DNA of 5,836 nt from Phycisphaerales bacterium (GCA_011055475.1 DSDH01000530.1:1-5836); one strand, 5' to 3'. Positions 1 through 5,512 are shown, counted from the stretch's first letter. Numbers and translations are program-made. The notes: a model not told the origin generated them from the sequence alone.

Positions 1-39
1 GATCAGGGTGAATCCGCGGTCTCGGTGCGTCCGGCTCAT
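1..39 (-). CDS. gspJ: Partial minor pseudopilin, probably GspJ (first 13 codons only)
   Basis: Reading down from an ATG at 39 gives MSRTHRDRGFTLI before the window ends. This is a pseudopilin N-terminus: a short Arg-rich leader, Gly at residue 9 as the -1 residue for prepilin peptidase, then Phe-Thr-Leu-Ile as the start of the hydrophobic helix. The ATG overlaps the gspI stop in an ATGA arrangement, and a GGAGG sequence lies 9 nt upstream inside gspI. The position after G-H-I makes GspJ, a tip pseudopilin, the natural assignment. The identity rests on gene order, because the body of the protein is outside the window; another minor pseudopilin such as GspK cannot be excluded. Confidence 0.75.
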   Translation of the reverse strand, partial: MSRTHRDRGFTLI

Positions 40-857
40 CGTCTGCCCCCTCCCAGCGGCACGCGCTGTCCCGTAATGCCGCCTCGAGTACCGCCTCCGG
101 TTGTCCCGCTGCTGCCTCGACTACCGCCCGTACCCGTTCCGGCACCACCCCCAGGCCGTGCCCCGCCCCGGCCACCGGTACTGTCACCACCGGGGCGCAC
201 TCCGCCGGCCCCGCCACCCGGCCGCGCCCCACCGGCACCGCCGCCGGGTCTGCCGCCGCCGGGCATCCCACTGCCCGGCGTGCCACCGCCCGGGCCACCG
301 CCGCCGGGTCTGCCGCCACCACCGGGCATGCCGCCACCTCCGGGCATGCCGCCGCCACTGGGCATGCCGCCACCGGAAGGCGTCGTCTGACCGGCCTGAT
401 CCTGCGTGGCCTCCAACTCTTCCTCGCCGCCCTCCTCTTGCGACTGCTCCTCCTGCGTCGCCGAGGCCCCCATCAAAATCGTCATCGCCGAGATCTGCTG
501 CGGGTGCGACTCGGGACCCCACGAAATGACCATGGTCACGTTGTACGAGCCGGTGTAAGACCCCGCTTCCACGGCCACTTGCCACCGGTACTCTCCCAAG
601 GGGCTGTCCTGCCCTCCCAGCGTCCCCTCGAAACGCCCCATCTGGAGGAACTCATCCACCCCCACGTAATCGATCATCGTCAACTGGCGATCCAACACGT
701 CCCACGCCATCTCCTCCTGCTGATTGTCGTGGATCCGCTTGACGTTGCGCACGCTCAGCGTGCAGATCGTCACCACGCCCAGGCTCAACAACGTCGAGGC
801 CGTCACCATCTCGATCAGGCTGAACCCCCTCGCCTTGTGCCCGTTGATCCGACTCAT
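36..857 (-). CDS. gspI: Minor pseudopilin GspI with a long acidic then Gly/Pro-rich C-terminal extension
   Basis: The product is 273 aa. Residues 1-11 are a short basic leader ending in Gly, followed by FSLIE with the conserved Glu at residue 16 and a hydrophobic helix to about residue 36. Residues 37-128 form a small globular body (AWDVLDRQL, EYRWQVAVE, YNVTMVISWG) that fits the GspI family. GspI is a tip pseudopilin that pairs with GspJ and GspK in the periplasm. The family is usually about 120-130 aa, so everything after about residue 130 is extra. Residues 136-153 are acidic, with nine Glu/Asp. Residues 160-273 are Gly-rich with MPGGGG and RPGGGA motifs, about eleven Arg, one Asp and no Lys, Cys or aromatic residue. 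The ATG at 857 overlaps the gspH stop (ATGA), and the TGA at 38-36 overlaps the next ATG, so the frame holds through the tail. PilV-like is an alternative name. Confidence 0.85.
   Translation of the reverse strand: MSRINGHKARGFSLIEMVTASTLLSLGVVTICTLSVRNVKRIHDNQQEEMAWDVLDRQLTMIDYVGVDEFLQMGRFEGTLGGQDSPLGEYRWQVAVEAGSYTGSYNVTMVISWGPESHPQQISAMTILMGASATQEEQSQEEGGEEELEATQDQAGQTTPSGGGMPSGGGMPGGGGMPGGGGRPGGGGPGGGTPGSGMPGGGRPGGGAGGARPGGGAGGVRPGGDSTGGRGGARPGGGAGTGTGGSRGSSGTTGGGTRGGITGQRVPLGGGRR
49..53 (-). promoter_or_regulatory. Ribosome binding site for the partial gspJ-like gene
   Basis: The minus strand reads GGGAGGGGG just before the end of gspI. GGAGG at 53-49 is separated by 9 nt from the ATG at 39. 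It is embedded in the last Gly codons of gspI, so the gspI tail also supplies the initiation signal for the next gene. It decides the start of a gene that is otherwise cut by the window edge. Confidence 0.6.
303..374 (-). repeat. Four 18-bp tandem repeats inside gspI encoding GGGMPG-type hexapeptides
   Basis: GspI residues 162-185 are four consecutive hexapeptides: GGGMPS, GGGMPG, GGGMPG and GGGRPG. At DNA level this is an 18-bp period; the plus strand shows three near-copies with the core GGGCATGCCGCC. Copies differ at third codon positions (GGC, GGT, GGA and AGT/GGT variants). Beyond this block the tail becomes irregular, with RPGGG every 8-10 residues to about residue 238. An array like this could change copy number by slippage without breaking the frame. 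Confidence 0.8.
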
Positions 858-1429
858 CCGGCTCGCCCCGTCGCATCCAGATCAATCACGTCCAGCGGCA
901 CCTCCTCCACGCCGCCCCGCTGCACCTTGGCCTTGCCCGTGGCCCCCAGAATGCTCACGCTGTACTGGTGCACCCCATCGCCGATCTGGATGACCGCCGT
1001 ATCCGCCGTCCCGTCCGGCCGAAAGACGACCACCGAACGCGTTTCATCCGACGACACCGACTCGCCGCCCGCCGGCATGATGACGATCTTCTCAAACGTA
1101 TAGCGCTCCTCCATCTGACAGGGCCGAACGTATGGATTGCTCACGATCGTCTCCGCGCCGTCGTCCGACAGCCGGGCGACCACCATGAAACTCCGGGTCT
1201 CCTCAAGCAACACCAGTTGGCACGGTTGATTCGTCTCCACCGCGTACAGCCGCGCGTACTTGGCCGCCAGCCGCAGTTGCCGCGCGTACCGCTCCAATTG
1301 CAGCCGCTGGTATCGGCGCACCGATGTCGGCAACGCCCCGCCGATCAACAACACGGCGATCAGCGCCACCACCAGCAGCTCGATCAGCGTAAAGCCGCGT
1401 TCGGCCCGGCGTGGCCGTCGCCTATTCAT
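854..1429 (-). CDS. gspH: Minor pseudopilin GspH (GspH/FimT family)
   Basis: The product is 191 aa from the ATG at 1429. The leader MNRRRPRRAERG ends at the prepilin-peptidase site, followed by FTLIE with Glu at residue 17 and a hydrophobic helix to about residue 34. The stretch after the helix (RLQLERYARQLRLAAKYARLYAVETNQPCQLVL) matches the FimT/GspH pattern of a long amphipathic helix running into an ETxQP turn and the first strand. FRPDGTAD at 136-143 is the family's typical late-strand motif. Cys70 and Cys104 could form a disulfide in the periplasm. GspH is a pseudopilus tip component. The frame stays open upstream to 1543, but this start gives a normal 12-residue leader and lies 8 nt inside the end of gspG, implying translational coupling. 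No strong independent Shine-Dalgarno site is visible. Confidence 0.88.
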   Translation of the reverse strand: MNRRRPRRAERGFTLIELLVVALIAVLLIGGALPTSVRRYQRLQLERYARQLRLAAKYARLYAVETNQPCQLVLLEETRSFMVVARLSDDGAETIVSNPYVRPCQMEERYTFEKIVIMPAGGESVSSDETRSVVVFRPDGTADTAVIQIGDGVHQYSVSILGATGKAKVQRGGVEEVPLDVIDLDATGRAG

Positions 1430-1862
1430 CGTTGTAGATGTCCGCGTCCTCACCGGTGTCGCTTTCATCTTCGATGCCGTTGCGGCCGAACGACGCCAAG
1501 TCGAAGCTGCCCGGGTTGCGCTGTCCGTCCGCCACGTACACAAACGGCCGATCCCACGGGTCGAGCAACTGATTCGGCTTCAGGTAGGGACCGTCCCATT
1601 TCCCTTCCAGGCCCTGCGGCATCACCAGCAACGCCTCCAGCCCCTCCGTGTCCGTCGGAAACCGTCCGCAGTCCACCTGAAACTCGATCAACGCCGACTC
1701 GACGATCTTCAGCTTGGCCTGTGCGATGCTGTGCTTGGCCTTGCCGAATCGCTTGACGATGTTCGGCACCACCAGGGTACCCAGCAGCGCCAGGATCATC
1801 GCCACGATCACCAGCTCGATCAGCGTGAATCCCCGACGTTTTCTTCTTCTGCGATCGCGCAT
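1422..1862 (-). CDS. gspG: Major pseudopilin GspG
   Basis: The product is 146 aa from the ATG at 1862, the usual size for GspG. A very basic leader (MRDRRRRKRRG) is followed by FTLIELVIVAMILALLGTLVVP, the Gly|Phe cleavage site, Glu5 and transmembrane helix of the family. The middle shows the GspG signature GRFPTDTEGLEALL, then WDGPYL and LLDPWDRPF. The C-terminus (SFDLASFGRNGIEDESDTGEDADI) is the acidic loop that binds calcium in characterised GspG proteins. GspG polymerises into the pseudopilus shaft. The frame continues to a TTG at 1925, but that start would give an abnormal leader of about 32 residues; AAAGGG at 1876-1871 supports the ATG at 1862. The stop lies inside the gspH start. Confidence 0.93.
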   Translation of the reverse strand: MRDRRRRKRRGFTLIELVIVAMILALLGTLVVPNIVKRFGKAKHSIAQAKLKIVESALIEFQVDCGRFPTDTEGLEALLVMPQGLEGKWDGPYLKPNQLLDPWDRPFVYVADGQRNPGSFDLASFGRNGIEDESDTGEDADIYNDE

Positions 1863-1870
1863 GTCCTCGA

Positions 1871-1876
1871 CCCTTT
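1871..1876 (-). promoter_or_regulatory. Ribosome binding site choosing the gspG start
   Basis: The minus strand has AAAGGG 8 nt before the ATG at 1862. This favours that ATG over the in-frame TTG at 1925 and the ATGs at 1922 and 1895. A GAGG only 2 nt from the ATG is too close to be used. Confidence 0.6.
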
Positions 1877-1941
1877 CATGCCCTGACGTGGTCATTGCCC
1901 CACGCCGCCTTGTCCAACCCATCAAAGAAGCGATCCCCCAT
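1876..1941 (-). CDS. Possible 21-codon small ORF just upstream of gspG
   Basis: An ATG at 1941 opens a 21-codon frame (MGDRFFDGLDKAAWG at the start) ending in TGA at 1878-1876, 13 nt before the gspG ATG. A strong GGAGAGG lies at 1959-1953, although the 11-nt spacing is long. Third positions are mostly G or C, as in neighbouring genes. I do not recognise the peptide. It could be a coupled leader, a remnant, or chance in GC-rich DNA. Confidence 0.22.
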   Translation of the reverse strand: MGDRFFDGLDKAAWGNDHVRA

Positions 1942-1960
1942 CAGGGACGCCGCCTCTCCA

Positions 1961-1995
1961 TTTTCATTTTTGATTTTTGATTTTTGATTTTTGAT
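1961..1995. repeat. Heptanucleotide tandem array (TTTTGAT, five units) between gspF and gspG
   Basis: The plus strand reads TTTTCAT followed by four exact TTTTGAT units. On the transcribed strand this is ATCAAAA repeated, ending in ATGAAAA. It starts 9 nt after the gspF stop and lies in the 142-nt F/G spacer, well upstream of the gspG ribosome site. Its extreme A+T content contrasts sharply with the GC-rich genes around it. If the operon is transcribed as one message, the array would be an unstructured A-rich leader segment before gspG. Confidence 0.9.
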
Positions 1996-2004
1996 ATATG
2001 GATC

Positions 2005-3267
2005 CTACATCCCGATTCCACCCAGATCCATCGACATGATCGGCAGCAGCGTCGCCACCACGATGAACCCGATCACCAGCGCCAGCGACATAATCATCAG
2101 CGCCGGGAAAATCGCCATGAATCGTGTGATCGCTGTGTCGGCCTCCTCGTCGAACGTGTCCGCCGCGCTGAGCAGCAACTCGTCGATCGTCCCGGTCTGC
2201 TCGCCTATATTTACAATCTGCACCAGCAGCGGTGGAAACAGGCCCGACGCCGCCAGCGGACCGGCCACCGGCTCACCCGTCTTGACCTTCTCCGCTACCG
2301 CGTCCACCTGCCGCCCCAGAAGCTCGTTGCCCAGCGTGTCCCGAACCACCCCCAGGGCCGGCAGAATATTGTTCCCGCTCTTGGCCAACGCCCCCAGCGT
2401 CCGCGCGAAACGCCCCACCGCGATCGCCCGCAACACCGACCCCATCACCGGAACCTTCAGGAGAAACGTATCCCACTTCAGCCGACCGGACGGACTTCGC
2501 TTCCACCGGGCGAACGCGATCCCCCCCACCACGGCGCCCGCCGCCAACAGCCACCCGAACCCGATCAGGAAATTGCTCACGCCCAACAAGAACCGCGTCG
2601 GCCACGGCATGAGCGTCACCGACCCGCCCAGCGTGTCAATCATCCGCGGAAATACCTCGACGAGCATGACGATCACCGACACCACCCCCACGATCAGCAC
2701 CAGCGCCGGGTAGACCATCGCGTTTTTCATGTTCGTCCGCGTCTTTTGCTCGCGAATCAGCAGACGGGACAACTGCGTCATCGTCTCCGGCAGGATCCCT
2801 CCCGTCTCGCCCACCTGCACCATGGATGTGTAGAGCTTGCTGAAGATCCGCGGCCGTTCGGCCATCGCGTCCGACAGCGATTGCCCCGCCCGCACGGCCT
2901 CGCCCAGGTCCAGCAGCAGTTGACGCATCACCGGCTTGTGCTGTTGCTCGGCAATGATGTGAATCGCATCCAACACCGGCAGGCCCGCCCGCAACGCCGT
3001 ACTCAACTGCCCCGTCATCGCCACCACGTCCTTCGACGTGATCCGGCCGGACCCCAGGCTCCACCGCCGGGGCGGCGCCGCAATCGCTCCGACCTGCTCC
3101 TTGGGCCGGGCCGCCGCACGCGCTGCGCCCGAACGCTCCATCAGCTCACTGACAAAGTGCCCCCGCGCCGCCAGGTCCACCACCGCCTTGCGACGGTCCA
3201 CCGCCTCAATCACGCCGCTGACCGCCCGGCCCGACTGATCGACACCCTTGTACGCAAACTCCGCCAT
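2005..3267 (-). CDS. gspF: T2SS inner-membrane platform protein GspF
   Basis: The product is 420 aa, close to the usual length of about 400. The N-terminus MAEFAYKGVDQSGRAVSG is the family's standard opening and fixes the ATG at 3267, even though only a weak GGA-type ribosome site precedes it. The two T2SSF domains are at about residues 83-206 and 285-408. Each has the conserved GE motif (VGETGG at 152-157, IGEQTG at 354-359). Hydrophobic segments lie at about 185-205, 226-252 and 384-410. Residues 48-70 are an Ala/Arg/Pro-rich linker. GspF is the inner-membrane protein that couples GspE to pseudopilin assembly. PilC of type IV pili is homologous; the pseudopilin genes downstream favour GspF. 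It is followed by the heptamer array and then gspG. Confidence 0.95.
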   Translation of the reverse strand: MAEFAYKGVDQSGRAVSGVIEAVDRRKAVVDLAARGHFVSELMERSGAARAAARPKEQVGAIAAPPRRWSLGSGRITSKDVVAMTGQLSTALRAGLPVLDAIHIIAEQQHKPVMRQLLLDLGEAVRAGQSLSDAMAERPRIFSKLYTSMVQVGETGGILPETMTQLSRLLIREQKTRTNMKNAMVYPALVLIVGVVSVIVMLVEVFPRMIDTLGGSVTLMPWPTRFLLGVSNFLIGFGWLLAAGAVVGGIAFARWKRSPSGRLKWDTFLLKVPVMGSVLRAIAVGRFARTLGALAKSGNNILPALGVVRDTLGNELLGRQVDAVAEKVKTGEPVAGPLAASGLFPPLLVQIVNIGEQTGTIDELLLSAADTFDEEADTAITRFMAIFPALMIMSLALVIGFIVVATLLPIMSMDLGGIGM

Positions 3268-3509
3268 GCACGCATCCGTTTACAGGCCCGTCACGCTGCC
3301 AGACCCATCGTTCCACCGACTCTTGGGCCGCTACCACAGAAACGCACCTCCACCGGTCAGTCCCGCCAACGCGGCAGTCCAGGCCATTGGGGCACTGTGA
3401 GTTTCGGGCCTCTAAATCTGTTTAGGATTTCTTCCCCTGCGATCGAATCGCGCATCCGGGCCGCCGTGCCCCCGCGATCCAACCGGCACGGCGGCGCCTC
3501 GCCAAGGCC
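3268..3509 (-). other. Non-coding spacer between gspE and gspF
   Basis: This 242-nt gap is unusually long for an operon whose later genes overlap. It holds a strong hairpin just after the gspE stop (described separately) and a short AT-richer patch around 3405-3435 with a small CTAAA/TTTAG palindrome (3412-3416 and 3421-3425). A 32-codon ATG frame (3455-3357) is present but has no ribosome site and no recognisable product. No clear promoter for gspF is visible. Confidence 0.6.
3460..3495 (-). terminator. Strong hairpin 14 nt after the gspE stop; attenuator or mRNA-stability element
   Basis: Two perfect 11-nt arms, GCCGCCGTGCC and GGCACGGCGGC, are separated by a 14-nt loop. The hairpin begins 14 nt past the gspE TAG. 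There is no run of T after it on the transcribed strand, so it is not a canonical intrinsic terminator. It may trim or protect the 3' end of gspE message, or reduce read-through so that GspE and the pseudopilins are made at different levels. The pairing is directly visible; the function is inference. Confidence 0.5.
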
Positions 3510-5246
3510 CTAGTCCTCTTCCGTACCCTGGGTGACCCGGAGCACTTCCTCGGCCGTGGTGACCCCCGCCAGGATCTTCTCAATCCCATCGTGCCGCATC
3601 GAGACGTGCTCATCCGGCGCCGCCCGGAGAATGTCCTCCGTCGTCGGCCGCGAGGCAATGAGCTTGCGCATCGCGTCCGTCACGCGGAGCAACTCAAAAA
3701 TGCCGATCCGCCCGCGCATCCCGGTCCCGTTGCACTCCTCGCAGCCCGTCCCGTGCCACAGCTCCGCGTCCGGATCGATCCGTATCGAGTTGGTCAGGCT
3801 CTCCAGCAGCGTCGCCGGCGGTTTATACCGCGTCTTGCACGCCGGACAGATCTGCCGCACCAGCCGCTGAGCCAGCACGCCTTCCAGGCTGCTGGCCAGC
3901 AGAAACGGCTCGACCCCCATGTCGATCAATCGCGTCACCGCACCCGCCGCGTTGTTCGTGTGCAGCGTGCTGAACACCAGGTGCCCCGTCAACGCGGCCC
4001 GGATCGCAATGTCCGCCGTCTCCTTGTCGCGGATCTCACCGACCATGATGATGTCCGGGTCCTGCCGCAGGATGTGCCGAAGCCCACGGCCGAACGTCAA
4101 CCCCCGACGCACGTTGACCGGCATCTGAATGATCCCGTCCAACTGGTACTCCACCGGGTCCTCGATCGTAATGATCTTCTGGCTCGGATCGTAAATCTTG
4201 TTCAGCGAGGCGTACAGCGTCGTCGTCTTGCCGCTGCCCGTCGGCCCGGTCACCAGCACGATCCCGTGGGCCCGCGTCAGGCAGTGCATGTACCCGGTCA
4301 ACGTCTGCTGCGGCATGCCCAGCTCTTCCAGCTCGATCAACGCCGCCGTGCGGTCCAGGATACGCATCACCACCGACTCGCCGAACACCGTCGGCACCGT
4401 CGAGACACGCAGGTCGATCTTCCGCCCCCCCGCCGTGAACTCGATGTGCCCGTCCTGCGGCACGAACCGCTCGGCGATGTCCATCCCCGCCATGATCTTC
4501 ACGCGCGAGATGATCGCCGCCTGAAGGCGCTTCGGCGAGGTCGATTTCTCCACCAGCAGCCCGTCGATGCGGTACTTGATCGTCACGTGCTTCTCGAACG
4601 GCTCGATGTGCACGTCGCTGGCCCGTGACTCAACCGCCTCGAGAAGGATCAGGTTCACCAGGTTGATCAACGACGGCTCGCGGGCCAGCTCGTGCAGCTT
4701 GGCCGTGCTCACGTCCCCGCTGTCCAACAGCTCATCCTGCAGGGACTCGGCGCTGGGCCGCTCATCCGGCGCCAGGTCCTCCAGCATCCGCGCCACGTTG
4801 CTGCCGTAGTACTGCTGCACCGCCCGCTCAAGCTCCGAGGGGCTGCCATAGCACCGCCGGATCGACAGCCCCGTCACCACCCGCACCTCCTCGAGCGCCT
4901 CGGTGGCGAACGGATCGCTCATCGCCACCGTCAATCGCCCGTTCTGCCGGCTCAGCGGCAGGATGTTATACTTGCTGGCCAGCTCCGCCGGCACCAGGCT
5001 CAGCACGTCCGGCGTGATGTGCAGCTTGTCGAGGTTCACCCGTTCGATGCCGGCCTGGGCGGCGAGGGTTTCGATGAGATGGCGGGGCTTGACGCGGCCC
5101 ATATCGACCAAAATCTCACCGAGCCGGCCGCCACGCTCCTTCTGCCGGGTCAGGGCCTGCTCCAGGATAGCCGGGTCGATGAAGGACCGCTCCAGGAGCA
5201 TCTGGCCGAGCTTCTTGCGTTGCGTTTGTACCTGCGTCTGTTCCAC
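3510..5246 (-). CDS. gspE: T2SS assembly ATPase GspE
   Basis: The product is 578 aa, within the usual range. Residues 10-150 form the N-terminal MshEN/T2SSE_N region (LGEILVDMG, LPLSRQNGRLTVAMSDP). The ATPase core follows: RASDVHIEP at 208-216, FVPQDGHI at 261-268, Walker A GPTGSGKT at 334-341, Asp box IEDPVEY at 361-367, Walker B region RQDPDIIMVGEIRD at 394-407 and His box TGHLVFSTLHTN at 420-431. Four zinc-ligand cysteines, C467/C470 and C502/C505, form the tetra-Cys motif typical of GspE and PilB-type ATPases. All catalytic motifs look intact. The protein is expected to work as a cytoplasmic hexamer driving pseudopilus assembly through GspF. The start is a GTG at 5246 with AAGGGA 5 nt upstream. 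PilB is the main homologous alternative; gspF-G-H-I downstream favours GspE. Confidence 0.96.
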   Translation of the reverse strand: MEQTQVQTQRKKLGQMLLERSFIDPAILEQALTRQKERGGRLGEILVDMGRVKPRHLIETLAAQAGIERVNLDKLHITPDVLSLVPAELASKYNILPLSRQNGRLTVAMSDPFATEALEEVRVVTGLSIRRCYGSPSELERAVQQYYGSNVARMLEDLAPDERPSAESLQDELLDSGDVSTAKLHELAREPSLINLVNLILLEAVESRASDVHIEPFEKHVTIKYRIDGLLVEKSTSPKRLQAAIISRVKIMAGMDIAERFVPQDGHIEFTAGGRKIDLRVSTVPTVFGESVVMRILDRTAALIELEELGMPQQTLTGYMHCLTRAHGIVLVTGPTGSGKTTTLYASLNKIYDPSQKIITIEDPVEYQLDGIIQMPVNVRRGLTFGRGLRHILRQDPDIIMVGEIRDKETADIAIRAALTGHLVFSTLHTNNAAGAVTRLIDMGVEPFLLASSLEGVLAQRLVRQICPACKTRYKPPATLLESLTNSIRIDPDAELWHGTGCEECNGTGMRGRIGIFELLRVTDAMRKLIASRPTTEDILRAAPDEHVSMRHDGIEKILAGVTTAEEVLRVTQGTEED

Positions 5247-5251
5247 GTGCG

Positions 5252-5257
5252 TCCCTT
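5252..5257 (-). promoter_or_regulatory. Ribosome binding site for the gspE GTG start
   Basis: AAGGGA lies 5 nt before the GTG at 5246 on the minus strand. No in-frame ATG is available nearby, so this site supports the GTG start. Confidence 0.65.
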
Positions 5258-5262
5258 GCCCG

Positions 5263-5276
5263 GGGGCGAGCGCCCC
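5263..5276 (-). promoter_or_regulatory. Small GC hairpin next to the gspE ribosome site
   Basis: GGGGCG and CGCCCC arms flank a 2-nt centre; as RNA this is realistically 5 bp with a 4-nt loop. It ends 5 nt before AAGGGA. It could shape access to the ribosome site, or simply reflect GC-rich DNA. Confidence 0.3.
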
Positions 5277-5291
5277 ACATCGAAACAGCTA

Positions 5292-5320
5292 TCAATATGC
5301 GAAAAAAAGACTTACGTCAA
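5292..5320 (-). promoter_or_regulatory. Candidate sigma-70-type promoter for the gsp operon
   Basis: On the minus strand TTGACG (5320-5315) matches the -35 consensus at five of six positions. The -10 choices are TATTGA (5297-5292, 17-nt spacer) or CATATT (5299-5294, 15-nt spacer); both are weak. The spacer includes a run of seven T. The region is a local AT-rich patch in GC-rich DNA, 46-48 nt upstream of the gspE start, a sensible place for a promoter. The -35 box overlaps the end of the 22-codon frame. Confidence 0.35.
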
Positions 5321-5380
5321 TACTGCCAAAGGCGGTTTGGCGATGCGTCCGACGTAGAGGTGTCTGACAATGAGACGCAT
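5312..5380 (-). CDS. Possible 22-codon small ORF or leader peptide upstream of gspE
   Basis: An ATG at 5380 opens a 22-codon frame (MRLIVRHLYVGRIAKPP at the start) ending in TAA at 5314-5312, 65 nt before the gspE GTG. AGAAAGG lies 7 nt upstream of the ATG, a good ribosome site. The frame is also open upstream to an ATG at 5521 (69 codons), but that start has no ribosome site. The peptide is basic and hydrophobic and I do not recognise it. Most of it lies within the inverted repeat at 5334-5389, so the sequence may be constrained as RNA or DNA rather than as protein. Confidence 0.22.
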   Translation of the reverse strand: MRLIVRHLYVGRIAKPPLAVLT

Positions 5381-5389
5381 GGCCAAGCC
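5334..5389. repeat. Long imperfect inverted repeat upstream of gspE
   Basis: Positions 5334-5349 pair with 5374-5389 across a 24-nt loop. The stem has seven pairs (ATGCGTC/GACGCAT), one G/G mismatch, then eight more pairs including one G-T wobble. On the minus strand the left arm contains the CTTGGCCATG start of the 22-codon frame, so the start codon would be buried in the stem. The arms could be a structured leader RNA, an operator, or the ends of a small mobile remnant. No target-site duplication or transposase is visible. Confidence 0.6.
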
Positions 5390-5469
5390 TTTCTGTAACG
5401 TAAAAACGCCGTTTTTGGGGGTCATTTGAGCATGAAAAATGCTGCGGACGACCCGTTTTAGTAGTGGCG

Positions 5470-5512
5470 CGAGGGGGCGAATGGTAACAACAGCGTTGAA
5501 AACGAGGGGGCG
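5470..5512. repeat. Pair of 10-bp direct repeats (CGAGGGGGCG) 33 bp apart
   Basis: Exact copies of CGAGGGGGCG occupy 5470-5479 and 5503-5512. The 33-bp spacing is close to three helical turns, as expected for two protein sites on one DNA face. They lie 150-190 bp upstream of the candidate gspE promoter. This may be chance. Confidence 0.3.

Noticed and set aside
25..390. A Pro-rich plus-strand frame opposite the gspI tail
   Set aside because: It is the complement of the Gly-rich repeats. The minus-strand frame begins as a true pseudopilin and ends in a coupled overlap, so it is the coding one.
1422..1925. Longer gspG starting at the TTG at 1925
   Set aside because: It would give a leader of about 32 residues, far longer than normal for pseudopilins, while a good ribosome site supports the ATG at 1862.
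3268..3400. Possible cyclic-di-GMP riboswitch before gspF
   Set aside because: The stretch GGCCTGTAAACGG looked suggestive, but the conserved GEMM elements and their paired stems are not present.
3357..3455. A 32-codon minus-strand frame in the E/F spacer
   Set aside because: No ribosome site precedes its ATG, the sequence has no recognisable feature, and frames of this length are expected by chance in GC-rich DNA.
1984..3513. A 509-codon plus-strand open frame opposite gspF
   Set aside because: Its product is low-complexity and rich in Arg, His, Pro and Gln, as expected for the complement of a GC-rich gene. The minus strand carries an unmistakable GspF in the same place.
3591..4628. A 345-codon plus-strand frame opposite gspE
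   Set aside because: It is an Arg/His/Pro-rich shadow with no domain features, lying entirely across the conserved GspE ATPase motifs.
5402..5416. AAAAAC/GTTTTT palindrome as an intrinsic terminator
   Set aside because: The stem is only six mostly A-T pairs with a 3-nt loop and no separate T-run, so it is too weak to call on either strand.
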